A program made the position numbers and the translations under genes. Of a stretch of 64,000 nucleotides of DNA, positions 42,736 to 52,497 are shown piece by piece (position 1 is the first letter of the stretch; every line of letters begins with the position of its first letter). The stretch covers positions 186,001-250,000 of the forward strand of contig NZ_JAQZAL010000003.1 in the NCBI RefSeq assembly GCF_028737205.1. Direction: 5' to 3'. Origin of the DNA: Actinomycetospora lutea. Its GTDB lineage: Bacteria; Actinomycetota; Actinomycetes; Mycobacteriales; Pseudonocardiaceae. The notes beneath the pieces were generated by a model, which did not search any database, was not told the origin of the DNA, and saw nothing but the letters and a program-made list of their open reading frames with translations.

Positions 42736-43832
42736 GCACGGCGGGTCCCGACCTACGCGCCGCGTTCCACCTCGACGATCTCCCGTCGCTGTCGCGCTCG
42801 ACGGTCGACCGCCGCGAGCAGCTGCGCATCGACCCCGACCACGCCCGCGCGCTCTGGCCCGACGCGCGGGTGGTGCTCGTCGACCCGCACGGCCGGACGC
42901 CGGTCGACCGCGGGGCCGACGGGACGCTGTCGCTGGCGTTCGCGCCGACCGACGCCCTCGGCGGTGACATCCCCGGGGACATCCCCGCTGGGGCGGTCCT
43001 GCTCGGCGAGGAGCGCGGCACCGCGTTCTGGGCGGTGCGCGTCCCGGACCCGGCCGAGGCGGAAGCGAACGACGCCGGCTCGGGGTTCATGACCGCCGAC
43101 CAGTGGGCCCGCGCGGGCGGCAGTCCGGACCACAGGAACTGGACCGACCTGCGCAGCTCCGGGGCCGACCTCGACGCGCGCAGCGCCGGCCTGCTGACCA
43201 CCGCGGTGTCGCTGCTGAACTGGCACGACCGCGCCCGGTTCTGCGCCCGCGACGGCTCGGCGATGGACGCGATCAAGGCGGGCTGGGCGCAGCTGTGCCG
43301 CGCGCACGGGCACGAGGAGTACCCGCGCACCGACGCGTCGATGATCTGCCTGGTGCACGACGGCGCCGATCAGGTGCTGCTCGCGCGCCAGCCGATCTGG
43401 CCCGCGGGCCGCTACTCGGTGCTCGCCGGCTTCGTCGAGGCCGGCGAGTCGCTCGAGGCGTGCGTGGCCCGCGAGTGCGCCGAGGAGGTCGGCGTCGACG
43501 TCCACACGATCTCGTACCTCGGGTCGCAGCCGTGGCCGTTCCCGCGGTCGCTGATGATCGGGTTCGCGGCCGTCGCCGACCCTTCCCAGCCGCTGAAGCT
43601 GCAGGAGGGCGAGATCGAGAACGCCCGCTGGGTGACCCGCGCCGAGCTGCGGACCGCCCTCGACGCCGGCGCCTGGTCGCACCGCGACGGCGCGGGGTCG
43701 GACGGGCGACGACACGGCGTGGCCGGCGTCGGCGGCACGAACTTCGAGGCGGGCAGCGGGCGCGAGCTCATCCTGCCCGGCGGCGTGTCCATCGCCCGCG
43801 CGATGCTCGAGGCGTGGGCGGCCGCGGGCTGA
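42732..43832 (+). CDS. nudC: NAD(H) diphosphatase NudC
   Basis: Nudix hydrolase of 366 aa that cleaves NADH (and NAD-capped RNA in other bacteria) to NMN and AMP. Full Nudix box GFVEAGESLEACVARECAEEVGV and the NudC-specific SQPWPFPRS after it. The zinc ribbon is unusual: instead of two CxxC pairs it has CARD and CRAH, so ligands could be Cys, Asp, Cys, His, or zinc may be lost. Two ~30-residue stretches are insert-like (GGDIPGDIPAG; GSDGRRHGVAGVGG). Position next to mycoredoxin matches the order in M. tuberculosis. Confidence 0.93.
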   Translation: MSTAGPDLRAAFHLDDLPSLSRSTVDRREQLRIDPDHARALWPDARVVLVDPHGRTPVDRGADGTLSLAFAPTDALGGDIPGDIPAGAVLLGEERGTAFWAVRVPDPAEAEANDAGSGFMTADQWARAGGSPDHRNWTDLRSSGADLDARSAGLLTTAVSLLNWHDRARFCARDGSAMDAIKAGWAQLCRAHGHEEYPRTDASMICLVHDGADQVLLARQPIWPAGRYSVLAGFVEAGESLEACVARECAEEVGVDVHTISYLGSQPWPFPRSLMIGFAAVADPSQPLKLQEGEIENARWVTRAELRTALDAGAWSHRDGAGSDGRRHGVAGVGGTNFEAGSGRELILPGGVSIARAMLEAWAAAG

Positions 43833-43850
43833 GGTCCGCCGGACAGCGGG

Positions 43851-44105
43851 TCAGGACGCGGCCTCCACGCGCGCCAGGGTCTCCTTGACCTCGGCGAAGC
43901 TGGGGTTGGTGGCCGCGCTGCCGTCGGGGTAGACGACGGTGGGCACGGTGCGGTTGCCACCGTTCACCTGGGTGACGATCTCGGCGGCGTCGGGCTCGCG
44001 CTCGATGTCCACCTCGTCGTAGCCGATGCCCTCGCGGTCGAGCTGCGTCTTGAGTCGACGGCAGAAGCCGCACCAGGCGGTCGTGTACATCGTCATCTGT
44101 GCCAC
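43851..44105 (-). CDS. mrx1: Mycoredoxin-like glutaredoxin
   Basis: Thioredoxin-fold protein of 84 aa with the active site WCGFC (C12, C15), cis-proline loop RTVPTVV and C-terminal DGSAATNPSFAEVKETL typical of mycoredoxin-1, which reduces protein-mycothiol mixed disulphides in the cytoplasm. Gene order nudC-mrx1-(insertion)-uvrD2 agrees with Rv3199c-Rv3198A-Rv3198c. It is 25 nt downstream of putA on the same strand and could be read through from it; it is convergent with nudC. Confidence 0.9.
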   Translation of the reverse strand: MAQMTMYTTAWCGFCRRLKTQLDREGIGYDEVDIEREPDAAEIVTQVNGGNRTVPTVVYPDGSAATNPSFAEVKETLARVEAAS

Positions 44106-44130
44106 ACCGGGTGCAACGCGACGAGATCGC

Positions 44131-47100
44131 TCAGGCTTCCACGTGACCGAAGCGGTGACGGGTCACACTGACTGCCTGCTCGCGCAGCACGGTGAGCATC
44201 TCCCGCCGGCCGTCCGCCACCACCGGCGCGTCGACCAGCGACGCCCCGGCCGACGCCGCCGCCCGGCGCAGCTCCTCGGGCGCGGTCCCGACCACCCGGA
44301 GGCGCTCGCCGGGCTGCGGTGCGCCCGTGAACCCGCTCACCGGCACCCCGGCGCAGGCGGCCGCGAGCCGCACCCGCAGGACGTCGCGCTCGGCGGCGTC
44401 CGGCCCGGTCACGAGCCGCAGCGCGGGCAGCGGGCGGTAGCGGAAGATGTTGGCCTCCGCGGCCAGGCCCGTCGGGTCGTGCTCGACGGAGAACTCGTCG
44501 CGCCACGCCGCGGCGTCCGAGCCGGCCGCGGTGCGCAGCCACGCGAGGTCGTCGGCCGGCAGGTCCCGCGCGGCGCCCGCGAGCAGCGCGGCGACCGCGG
44601 GGGACAGGGGCGCGGTGGCCAGCGCCTCGAGGTCGCCGTCGTGCCACGTCCCGAACTGGGCGACGTAGTTCGGCCCGCCGGGCTTGGCGCCCGGGCCCAC
44701 GACCGAGCCCTTCCACCCCCCGAACGACTGCCGCTGCACGATCGCGCCGGTGATGTGGCGGTTGACGTAGGCGTTGCCGACCTCGACCCGCTCCATCCAG
44801 TGATCGATCTCGTCCGGCTCGAGCGCGTGCAGGCCGCCGGTGAGCCCGAACCCGGTCGCGTTCTGCAGCGCGATCGCCTCGTCGAGGTCCGCCGCGTGCA
44901 TCAGCCCCAGGACCGGTCCGAAGCACTCGGTGAGGTGGAACCACGACCCCGGCGCCACCGGCTCCTTCACCCCCGGCGTCCACAGCGTCGGGCCCAGCCG
45001 CCGCGGCTCCACGAGCCAGCGCTCGCCCGCGTCGAGGCGGGTCAGCGCCCGCTCGAGCTTCTCGTCCGGCGGGGCGATGAGCGGCCCCATCGTCGTGGAC
45101 GGGTCGCTGCTGTGCCCGACGCGCAGGGTGCGGACGGCGTCGGCGAGCTGGCGGTGGAATCGCGCCCCGGCCGCCGTGCGCGTCGAGGCCGTCGACCCGA
45201 CCAGGATCGCCAGCGACGCCGCCGAGCACTTCTGGCCGGCGTGCCCGAACGCCGAGCGCACGAGGTCGGCGACGGCGAGGTCGGGATCGGCGCTCGGGGT
45301 GATCACCAGCGCGTTCTTGCCGCTGGTCTCGGCGACGAGGCGCAGGTCGGGCCGCCACGACCGGAAGAGCTCCGCGGTCTGCGACGCCCCGGTGAGCACC
45401 ACGTGGTCGACCGCGGGGTGGGTCACGAGGCGCCGGCCCGCGGTGTCGTCGGTGGAGCCCTCGTCGGTGTGCACGAGCTGCAGCGCGTCGGCCGGGATGC
45501 CGCCGCGGTGCAGGGCGGCGACCCCGACCTCCGCGCACGCCCGCACCTGCGGCGCCGGCTTGATCACCACCGAGGCCCCGGCCGCCAGCGCCGCCACGCA
45601 GCCGCCGAGGGGGATCGCGATCGGGAAGTTCCAGGGCGGGGTCACGACGACGACCCGGTCCGGGGTGAACGGGGCGCCCTCGAGCTCCTGTGCGCGGTCC
45701 GCGTAGTACGCCGCGAAGTCGATCGCCTCGGAGATCTCGGGGTCGGCCTCGGCGATCGTCTTGCCGGCCTCGCCGACCATCACCGTGAGCAGGTCCCCGC
45801 GCGCCGCCGCCAGCGCCCGGGCCGCGTCGCGGAGCACGGCCGCGCGCTCGCGCGCCGGCCGGCCGGCCCACGCCGAGGCGGCGGCGCGCTCGACGACGGC
45901 GTCGACGCCGGCCGGGTCGGTGATCTCGGGCTCGTGCACGGGCGGGGCGGGCGTGGTGATCGCCTTCAGCGCCCAGGCGCGGTTGGCGTGCAGCGACGGG
46001 TCGGTGTCGGGCTCGTTGCGGAAGCTGCCGGACGCGGAGCGGAGCGGAGCCGGACCAACGGGGTCGGGGATCGCCGGAGTCTCGTCGGCGCGGTCCTGCG
46101 TCCGTCGCGGCGTCGCCCGCATCGTGTCGCGGTCGCGCACCGACGCCCGGAACCGGTCGACGTACGACGTGGGCCCGGCGTCGGAGAACAGCGCGTACAG
46201 GTAGTTCTCCGGCGACGCGTTCTCCTCGAGCCGGCGCACGAGGTACGAGACGGCCGCGTCGAAGTCGCCGCGGTGCACCACCGGCGTGTAGAGCACCAGC
46301 TGCTCGCGGACGTCCCGGGCGACGACGCGCGCCTGCGCCGGCGCCATGCCCTGCAGCATCTCGACGTCGAGCTGGCGCTCGGCGCCGCGCGCGGCCGCCA
46401 GCTCGACGGCGAGCGCCACGTGGTGCAGGTGGTGGCTCGCGACACCCAGGCGCAGCGCGTCGACGAGGTCCCCGCCGACCGCGCGGTCGAGCAGTCGCAC
46501 GTAGTTGGCGTCCACCTCGGCCTTGGTGGTGTAGGGCGCCTGCGGCCAGTCGTGCAGCGCGGCGTCGACCTTCTCCATCGCGAGGTTCGCGCCCTTCACC
46601 AGCCGCACCTTGATCGGCGCCCCGCCGGCGGCGACCCGGCGGCGTGCGAAGGCCGCGAGCTCGGTGAGCGCGCCGAGCGCGTCGGGGAGGTAGGCCTGCA
46701 GCACGATCCCGGCGGGCAGGTCCGCGAACCCGGGACGGTCGAGCAGCGCGATGAACACCGCGATGGTGAGGTCGAGGTCCTTGTACTCCTCCATGTCGAG
46801 GTTCACGAACGACCCGGTCTCGCGCGCCAGCTCGAACAGCGGGGTGAGGCGCTCGACGAGCCGGTCGCGGCTGCCCTCGAGGTCCCAGGGCACCAGCTGG
46901 CTCGCCACCGACGACGCCTTCACCGACACGTAGTCGACGTCCTCGCGGCGCAGCAGGTCCATCGTGCGCGCGAGGCGCCGGTCGGCCTCGTCCTCGCCGA
47001 GCACCGCCTCGCCGAGCAGGTTGAGGTTGAGCCGGAAGCCCTCGTCGCGGGCCTCGGCGAGGCGCCGGCCCAGCGCACGCCCGTCCGCGTCGACGATGAG

Positions 47101-47487
47101 GTGGCCGACCATGGCCTTGAGGCGCCGGCGGGCGAGCGGCACCACGACGCGCGGCAGGCGCGGCCCGGCCAGCGCCCCGGCCCGCAGCAGCGCCGCGTCG
47201 CGCCGGCCGACGAACGCGGGCAGCGGCGAGCGGCGACCCGCCAGCCGCGCCAGCTCGCGGGCGGCGACATCGTCGTCGGCGGGGCGGGCGACGCGGTCGA
47301 CGAACCGCAGCGTGAAGTCGATCCCGGCCGGGTCGTGCACCAGCGCGGCCAGCTGCGCGGACGGCCCTTCCGCGGTGCCCGCCGACCCGGCCCGGGCCCA
47401 CTGGTCGGCGCGGATCACCGCGCGCTCGACGAGGTCGTCGGGGATCCCGCCGGCCTCGAGCGCGGCGGGCACGAGCTGCTCGGTCAT
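44131..47487 (-). CDS. putA: Bifunctional proline dehydrogenase / glutamate-semialdehyde dehydrogenase
   Basis: Protein of 1118 aa oxidising proline to glutamate in two steps with substrate channelling. N-terminal FAD-dependent proline dehydrogenase barrel (~90-430: VDYVSVKASSVASQLVPWD, VNLDMEEYKDLDLT, IKVRLVKGANLAMEKV, YLVRRLEENASPENY). NAD-dependent aldehyde dehydrogenase (~500-960) with NFPIAIPLGG, ETSGKNALVI and the nucleophile in GHAGQKCSAAS. A C-terminal ~150-aa domain resembles the inactive ALDH-like flap of long PutAs. No DNA-binding N-terminal domain, so it does not autoregulate; a PAS-AraC regulator is divergent 86 nt away. Confidence 0.95.
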   Translation of the reverse strand: MTEQLVPAALEAGGIPDDLVERAVIRADQWARAGSAGTAEGPSAQLAALVHDPAGIDFTLRFVDRVARPADDDVAARELARLAGRRSPLPAFVGRRDAALLRAGALAGPRLPRVVVPLARRRLKAMVGHLIVDADGRALGRRLAEARDEGFRLNLNLLGEAVLGEDEADRRLARTMDLLRREDVDYVSVKASSVASQLVPWDLEGSRDRLVERLTPLFELARETGSFVNLDMEEYKDLDLTIAVFIALLDRPGFADLPAGIVLQAYLPDALGALTELAAFARRRVAAGGAPIKVRLVKGANLAMEKVDAALHDWPQAPYTTKAEVDANYVRLLDRAVGGDLVDALRLGVASHHLHHVALAVELAAARGAERQLDVEMLQGMAPAQARVVARDVREQLVLYTPVVHRGDFDAAVSYLVRRLEENASPENYLYALFSDAGPTSYVDRFRASVRDRDTMRATPRRTQDRADETPAIPDPVGPAPLRSASGSFRNEPDTDPSLHANRAWALKAITTPAPPVHEPEITDPAGVDAVVERAAASAWAGRPARERAAVLRDAARALAAARGDLLTVMVGEAGKTIAEADPEISEAIDFAAYYADRAQELEGAPFTPDRVVVVTPPWNFPIAIPLGGCVAALAAGASVVIKPAPQVRACAEVGVAALHRGGIPADALQLVHTDEGSTDDTAGRRLVTHPAVDHVVLTGASQTAELFRSWRPDLRLVAETSGKNALVITPSADPDLAVADLVRSAFGHAGQKCSAASLAILVGSTASTRTAAGARFHRQLADAVRTLRVGHSSDPSTTMGPLIAPPDEKLERALTRLDAGERWLVEPRRLGPTLWTPGVKEPVAPGSWFHLTECFGPVLGLMHAADLDEAIALQNATGFGLTGGLHALEPDEIDHWMERVEVGNAYVNRHITGAIVQRQSFGGWKGSVVGPGAKPGGPNYVAQFGTWHDGDLEALATAPLSPAVAALLAGAARDLPADDLAWLRTAAGSDAAAWRDEFSVEHDPTGLAAEANIFRYRPLPALRLVTGPDAAERDVLRVRLAAACAGVPVSGFTGAPQPGERLRVVGTAPEELRRAAASAGASLVDAPVVADGRREMLTVLREQAVSVTRHRFGHVEA

Positions 47488-47573
47488 GCCCCCATCGTGG
47501 CCCCGTTCGGCGCGCCGGTCTTGTCCCGATCCGGCGCCGGGCGCGGCGGATCCGGACCAGGCATCCTCGCCGG

Positions 47574-48290
47574 ATGCCGGACCCGACCAGGCCGCCCGCC
47601 GAGGCCCTCCTCGAGCTGTTCGGCGAGCTGACCGACGTGATGTTCTGCGCGAAGGACGCGGCCGGGCGGTACACCGAGGTCAACGACGCCTTCGTGCGCC
47701 GGACCCGGGAGCGCAGCCGCGCCGCGGTGATCGGCCGCCGGGCCGGCGACCTGTTCGTCCCGGCGCTCGCCGAGCGCTACGAGGAGCAGGACGCCGCAGT
47801 CCTCGCCGACGGCCGGCCGCTGCGCCACGAGCTCGAACTGATCCGGCGCGGGCGCGGGGCCGCGGGCTGGTACGTCACGACCAAGCTCCCGGTGCGCGCC
47901 GGCGACGGCACCGTCGCCGGCGTGGTCAGCGTGTCCGAGGACCTGCGCAGCCCGGAGGACTCCGACCCCGCGCTCCCGGCGCTGCGCGCGGTCGTCGACC
48001 TGGTCGCCGCCCGCCCCGACCGCCCGCCGCGCGTGGAGGAGATGGTCGCGGCCGCCGGCTGCTCCACCTCGGCGCTCGAGCGCCGTGTGCGGCGGGTGTT
48101 CGGGCTCGCGCCCACCCAGTTCGTGCTGCGGACGCGGATCGACCACGCCCGCGCGCTCCTCACCGGCTCCGACCTCCCGCTGGCCGAGATCGCCACGGCG
48201 TGCGGCTTCCACGACCAGCCGGCGTTCACCCGCCAGTTCGCCCGGCTCGCCGGCGAGACACCTGGCCAGTACCGGCGCCGGGCGCGCTGA
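47574..48290 (+). CDS. PAS domain / AraC-type transcriptional regulator
   Basis: Regulator of 238 aa. PAS domain at ~10-120 (FGELTDVMFCAKDAAGRYTEVNDAF, RRTRERSRAAVIG) and an AraC DNA-binding domain at ~140-236 (CSTSALERRVRRVFGLAPTQFV and the conserved second helix-turn-helix ATACGFHDQPAFTRQFARL). The small-molecule or redox signal is unknown. Its divergent position next to putA makes control of proline catabolism the obvious hypothesis. ATG 47574 has a CATCCT hexamer 6 nt upstream, compatible with a leaderless transcript. Confidence 0.88.
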   Translation: MPDPTRPPAEALLELFGELTDVMFCAKDAAGRYTEVNDAFVRRTRERSRAAVIGRRAGDLFVPALAERYEEQDAAVLADGRPLRHELELIRRGRGAAGWYVTTKLPVRAGDGTVAGVVSVSEDLRSPEDSDPALPALRAVVDLVAARPDRPPRVEEMVAAAGCSTSALERRVRRVFGLAPTQFVLRTRIDHARALLTGSDLPLAEIATACGFHDQPAFTRQFARLAGETPGQYRRRAR

Positions 48291-48296
48291 CGCCGG

Positions 48297-49136
48297 TCAG
48301 GTGCGCGTGCGCAGCGCCCACACCGCGAGCGGCCCGAACACCGCGGCGAACGCGACGCCCCAGAGCAGCGTGGCGACCGCGTTGGCGGCGACCGGCCCGC
48401 CGACCAGCAGTCCGCGCAGCGCGTCGGCCATCCGCGTCACCGGGTTGATCGACACCCAGGCCTGCAACCAGCCGGGCATCGTCTGGGTCGGGGCGAAGGC
48501 GTTGCTCGCGAAGGTCAGGGGGAAGAGCACCGTGAACCCGTAGATCTGGACCTTCTCCGGGTCGCGGGCGAGCACCCCGAGCAGCACCGACGTCCACGAG
48601 AACGCCAGCGTGAACGCGACCAGGAGGCCGAACGCGGCGACCACGGCCAGCGGGCTCGTCGTGATCCGGAAGCCGAGCAGCACGCCGACCGCGAGCAGCA
48701 CCACCAGCGACCACAGCTGGCGCAGCACGTCGCCGAGGATCCGTCCGGACAGCGGGGCGGAGCGGGCGATCGGCAGGCTGCGGAAGCGGTCGAACGTGCC
48801 CTTCTGCAGGTCGGTCGCGAGCCCGGTGGCGGTGTAGATGGTGAGGAACAGCGCGTTCTGCGCGATGAGCCCGCCCAGCGCGAACTGCAGGTAGGCGTCG
48901 GTGGACCCGCCGATCGCGCCGCCGAACACGAACGTGAACAGCAGCACGAACATGATCGGCTGGATGGACAGGTCGAGCAGCTCGGACGGGTTGTGCTTGA
49001 TCTGGACGATGCTGCGCCACGCCATGGTCAGCGACTGGCTCGCCCACTGCCCCGGCGAGACCCGCCGCGACGGCGGCCGTGGCCCGGGATCGGTGGTGAC
49101 GGCGGGCCGCACCGTCGTCGTGCGGTCGAGGGTCAC
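48297..49136 (-). CDS. ABC-2 type exporter permease (DrrB-like)
   Basis: Membrane protein of 279 aa with six predicted spans. The motif LLDLSIQPIMFVLLFTFVFGG and the late FASNAFAPTQTMPGWLQAWVSINPVT are typical of the daunorubicin-resistance DrrB permease group. With the ATPase upstream (GTGA overlap) it forms a complete exporter. Substrate unknown; antibiotic or lipid export is usual in this group. The RBS lies inside the 3' end of the ATPase gene. Convergent with the AraC gene, 6 nt apart. Confidence 0.9.
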   Translation of the reverse strand: MTLDRTTTVRPAVTTDPGPRPPSRRVSPGQWASQSLTMAWRSIVQIKHNPSELLDLSIQPIMFVLLFTFVFGGAIGGSTDAYLQFALGGLIAQNALFLTIYTATGLATDLQKGTFDRFRSLPIARSAPLSGRILGDVLRQLWSLVVLLAVGVLLGFRITTSPLAVVAAFGLLVAFTLAFSWTSVLLGVLARDPEKVQIYGFTVLFPLTFASNAFAPTQTMPGWLQAWVSINPVTRMADALRGLLVGGPVAANAVATLLWGVAFAAVFGPLAVWALRTRT

Positions 49137-50140
49137 GCCGTCTCCTTGAGGATCTCGGTGTCCTGGTCGTCCTCGACGGCCCGGTGCCCGGTGAGGGCCA
49201 GGAAGACCTCGTCGAGGGTCGCGCGCCGCAGCGTCAGCTCGGCGAGGCTGACCCCGACGTCGTCGAGGCGGCGCACCACCGCCGGCATCAGCGCGTCGTC
49301 GACGGCGGGCACCGCGACCGTGCCCTGCTCGACGGTCGGCTCCGTGCCCGCCAGCTCGGCGGCGACGCGGCGCACCGCGTCGAGCTGCTCGGGCTGCGTC
49401 GGGCGCATCTGCAGCACCGCGGCGCCGGCCCGCGCCTTGAGGTCGCGGGGCGTGCCCGTCGCGACCACCGTGCCCCGGTCGATGACGACGATGTCGTCGG
49501 CCAGCTGGTCGGCCTCCTCGAGGTACTGCGTGGTGAGCAGCACGGTGACGCCGTCGTCGGTGAGCGTGCGGACCATGTCCCACAGCTCGTTGCGGCTCGC
49601 CGGGTCGAGCCCGGTGGTCGGCTCGTCGAGGAACAGGATGCGCGGGCGCCCGACCAGCGACGCCGCGAGGTCGAGCCGGCGGCGCATGCCCCCGGAGTAG
49701 GTGCGCGCGGCGCGGCCCGCGGCGTCGGTGAGCCCGAACTGGGCGAGCAGCTCCGCCGCGCGCCGCCGGGACGCCGCCCGGCCCTGGCCGAGCAGGCGGG
49801 CGATGAGCACGAGGTTCTCGGTGCCCGTGAGCGCCTCGTCGACGCCCGCGTACTGGCCGGTGAGCCCGATGAGGGTGCGCACGCGGTGGGGCTCGGCCAC
49901 AACGTCGTACCCGCCGACCAGCCCCCGGCCCTCGTCCGGGGCGAGCAGGGTCGCGAGCACCCGCGTCGCGGTGGTCTTGCCGGCGCCGTTGGGCCCGAGC
50001 ACGCCGAGGACGGTGCCCTCGGTGGCGGAGAAGCTGGCGCCCGCGAGCGCCGTGGTGGCGCCGAAGCGCTTGACGAGACCGTCGGCCTCGATGGCAGGTG
50101 GCACGCTCTCCACAGTTCCAGAGGGGTCCGACAGCGTCAT
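49133..50140 (-). CDS. ABC exporter ATPase (DrrA-like)
   Basis: ATPase of 335 aa: Walker A GPNGAGKTTATRVLATLL, Q-loop GLTGQYAGVD, signature YSGGMRRRLDLAASL, Walker B ILFLDEPTTGLDP and H-loop TTQYLEEADQLAD. The C-terminal ~90 aa (DALMPAVVRRLDDVGVSLAEL, TLDEVFLALTGH) is characteristic of the DrrA subfamily. ATG at 50140, with an alternative GTG ten residues in. It is divergent from uvrD2 with only 56 nt between the starts. Confidence 0.92.
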   Translation of the reverse strand: MTLSDPSGTVESVPPAIEADGLVKRFGATTALAGASFSATEGTVLGVLGPNGAGKTTATRVLATLLAPDEGRGLVGGYDVVAEPHRVRTLIGLTGQYAGVDEALTGTENLVLIARLLGQGRAASRRRAAELLAQFGLTDAAGRAARTYSGGMRRRLDLAASLVGRPRILFLDEPTTGLDPASRNELWDMVRTLTDDGVTVLLTTQYLEEADQLADDIVVIDRGTVVATGTPRDLKARAGAAVLQMRPTQPEQLDAVRRVAAELAGTEPTVEQGTVAVPAVDDALMPAVVRRLDDVGVSLAELTLRRATLDEVFLALTGHRAVEDDQDTEILKETA

Positions 50141-50196
50141 GGAGATTTCGGACCGTCCCGCCCACGGCTGTCGGCCCCGGTTGAGACCATGGGGCC

Positions 50197-52311
50197 GTGG
50201 GCGGCAGCGACGGAGACAGGGCGACGTCCGGACTCGATCCCGAGCAGTCCCAGGCCGTCCTCGCCCCGCGCGGTCCGGTGTGCGTCCTGGCCGGCGCGGG
50301 CACCGGCAAGACCCGCACGATCACGCGACGGATCGCCCACCTCGTCTCCGCCGGTCACGTGCAGTCCGGGCAGGTCCTGGCCGTCACGTTCACCGCGCGG
50401 GCCGCGGGGGAGATGCGTACCCGGCTGCGCGACCTCGGGGTCGGCGGCGGGCCCGGGCAGCCGCCGGTCCAGGCGCGCACGTTCCACGCCGCGGCGCTGC
50501 GCCAGCTGCGCTACTTCTGGCCGCGCGTGGTCGGCGGCGCGCCGTGGGAGGTGCTCGAGGGCAAGCTGCGCCTCGTCGGGCAGGCCGCCCAGCGCGCCGG
50601 GGCGCCCACCACCCGCGAGTCGTTGCGCGACCTCGCGAGCGAGATCGAGTGGGCCAAGGCCTCGCTCGTCCCGGCGTCGGACTACGCGGCCGCGGCGGGC
50701 AAGGCCGCCCGCGACGTGCCGGCGCCGGTCGAGCAGGTCACCGCCGTGTACGAGACCTACGAGGCGCTCAAGAACCGCGCCGAGGTGCTCGACTTCGACG
50801 ACCTCCTGCTGCACACCGCCGCCGCGCTCGAGGAGCACCCCGAGGTCGCCCATGAGTTCCACGAGCGCTACCGCTGCTTCGTCGTCGACGAGTTCCAGGA
50901 CGTCACGCCGGCCCAGCACCGCCTGCTGCGGGCCTGGCTCGGCGGGCGCGACGACCTCACCGTCGTCGGCGACGCCAACCAGACGATCTACTCGTTCGCC
51001 GGGGCGAGCCCGTCGTACCTGCTCGAGTTCCCCCGGGTCTTCCCCGAGGCGACGGTCGTGCGCCTGGTGCGCGACTACCGCTCCACCCCGCAGGTCGTCT
51101 CGGCCGCGAACACGGTGATCGGCGCGGCGCGCGGGCGCGCGGCCGGGTCGCGGCTGCGCCTCGAGGGCCAGCGCCCGCCCGGCCCCGACCCCGACTTCGC
51201 CGAGCACGACGACGAGCCCGCCGAGGCCGCGGCCGTCGCGGCGGCGATCCGCGAGCTGGTCGACGACGGGGTGCCGCCCGCCGAGATCGCCGTGCTCTAC
51301 CGCGTCAACGCGCAGTCCGAGGTCTACGAGACCGCGCTCGGTGACGCCGGCATCGCCTACCAGGTGCGCGGCGGCGAGCGGTTCTTCCAGCGCACCGAGG
51401 TCCGCACCGCGATCGCCGCCCTGCGCACCGCCGCGTCGCGCGCGCCCGAGGAGGCCACCGGCGCCGGGATGGTCACGCTGGTGCGGGCGGTGCTCGGCGA
51501 GCAGGGGCTCACCGACGAGCCGCCGGCGGGCGCGGCCGGGCAGGGCGCCGCGCGCCAGCGCTGGGAGTCGCTGCGGGCCCTCACCGAGCTCGCCGAGGAG
51601 CTCGTCGCCGCCGTGCCCGACGCCGACCTCGCGGCGTTCCTCGCCGAGCTGCAGACCCGCGCGCAGGCCCAGCACCCGCCGACCGTGCAGGGCGTCACGC
51701 TCTCCTCGCTGCACGCCGCCAAGGGCCTGGAGTGGGACGCGGTGTTCCTCGTCGGCCTCACCGACGGCACGCTGCCCATCCAGCACGCCGACGGCGACGA
51801 CGACGCGATCGAGGAGGAGCGGCGCCTGTTCTACGTCGGCGTCACCCGCGCCCGCGTGCACCTGCGGCTGTCGTGGGCGCTGTCGCGCAACGCCGGCGGG
51901 CGTCGCTCGCGGCGCCGCAGCCGCTTCCTCTACGGCCTCGTGCCCGAGGAGCACCCCGCGGCGCGCGTGCCCACCGGCCGCGACAACGGCGGCTCCCGGG
52001 GCAAGCCGGCGTGCCGCGTGTGCGGGAAGCCGCTGCCCGACGCGGCGTCGGCGAAGCTCGGCCGCTGCAGCACGCACCCCTCGGACATCGACGAGACGCT
52101 GCTCGAGGCCCTCAAGGTCTGGCGCTCGGCGGAGGCGAAGTCCCGCTCGGTGCCCGCGTACGTCGTGTTCACCGACGCGACGCTCATCGCGCTCGCCGAG
52201 CAGCGCCCGCACGACCCCTCGGGCCTCGTCGCCATCCCGGGCATCGGCTCGTCGAAGCTCGAACGCTACGGCGACGACGTCCTCTCCCTCGTGCGCGAGC
52301 ACGCGTCGTAG
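50197..52311 (+). CDS. uvrD2: ATP-dependent DNA helicase UvrD2
   Basis: SF1A helicase of 704 aa with the mycobacterial UvrD2 layout. Walker [16 protein letters not shown], motif [43 protein letters not shown] and [15 protein letters not shown] zinc motif near 600 is CRVC-x14-CSTH, so the fourth Cys of the usual tetracysteine is His here. Then a C-terminal HRDC domain ([35 protein letters not shown]). In mycobacteria UvrD2 is essential with a minor helicase role. GTG 50197 start. It precedes whiB7, the conserved order. Confidence 0.95.
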   Translation: MGGSDGDRATSGLDPEQSQAVLAPRGPVCVLAGAGTGKTRTITRRIAHLVSAGHVQSGQVLAVTFTARAAGEMRTRLRDLGVGGGPGQPPVQARTFHAAALRQLRYFWPRVVGGAPWEVLEGKLRLVGQAAQRAGAPTTRESLRDLASEIEWAKASLVPASDYAAAAGKAARDVPAPVEQVTAVYETYEALKNRAEVLDFDDLLLHTAAALEEHPEVAHEFHERYRCFVVDEFQDVTPAQHRLLRAWLGGRDDLTVVGDANQTIYSFAGASPSYLLEFPRVFPEATVVRLVRDYRSTPQVVSAANTVIGAARGRAAGSRLRLEGQRPPGPDPDFAEHDDEPAEAAAVAAAIRELVDDGVPPAEIAVLYRVNAQSEVYETALGDAGIAYQVRGGERFFQRTEVRTAIAALRTAASRAPEEATGAGMVTLVRAVLGEQGLTDEPPAGAAGQGAARQRWESLRALTELAEELVAAVPDADLAAFLAELQTRAQAQHPPTVQGVTLSSLHAAKGLEWDAVFLVGLTDGTLPIQHADGDDDAIEEERRLFYVGVTRARVHLRLSWALSRNAGGRRSRRRSRFLYGLVPEEHPAARVPTGRDNGGSRGKPACRVCGKPLPDAASAKLGRCSTHPSDIDETLLEALKVWRSAEAKSRSVPAYVVFTDATLIALAEQRPHDPSGLVAIPGIGSSKLERYGDDVLSLVREHAS

Positions 52312-52390
52312 CTCAGGAGAGCGCGGCCCGACCCGTGCGGGACCGTCCGTGTCCGGTCCGAGGATCTCCGGGAAAGTTTCCGAAAATGCG

Positions 52391-52419
52391 TTGCCCGGTT
52401 CCCGGGGCCGCCCTACCGT
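52391..52419 (+). promoter_or_regulatory. whiB7 promoter
   Basis: -35 TTGCCC (52391-52396), 17-nt spacer, -10 TACCGT (52414-52419). Directly upstream of the -35 is the AT-rich tract GAAAGTTTCCGAAAATG (52372-52388), the arrangement through which WhiB7 with the primary sigma factor activates its own and target promoters. The transcript would begin near 52426, leaving a leader of ~410 nt. Confidence 0.7.
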
Positions 52420-52497
52420 CGATCACACACCGGCGCACGAGGCTGCCGGTCGGGCGGTTCTCCGCCGCGTGGTGACCCAGGAAGGGGGCTCGTGACG

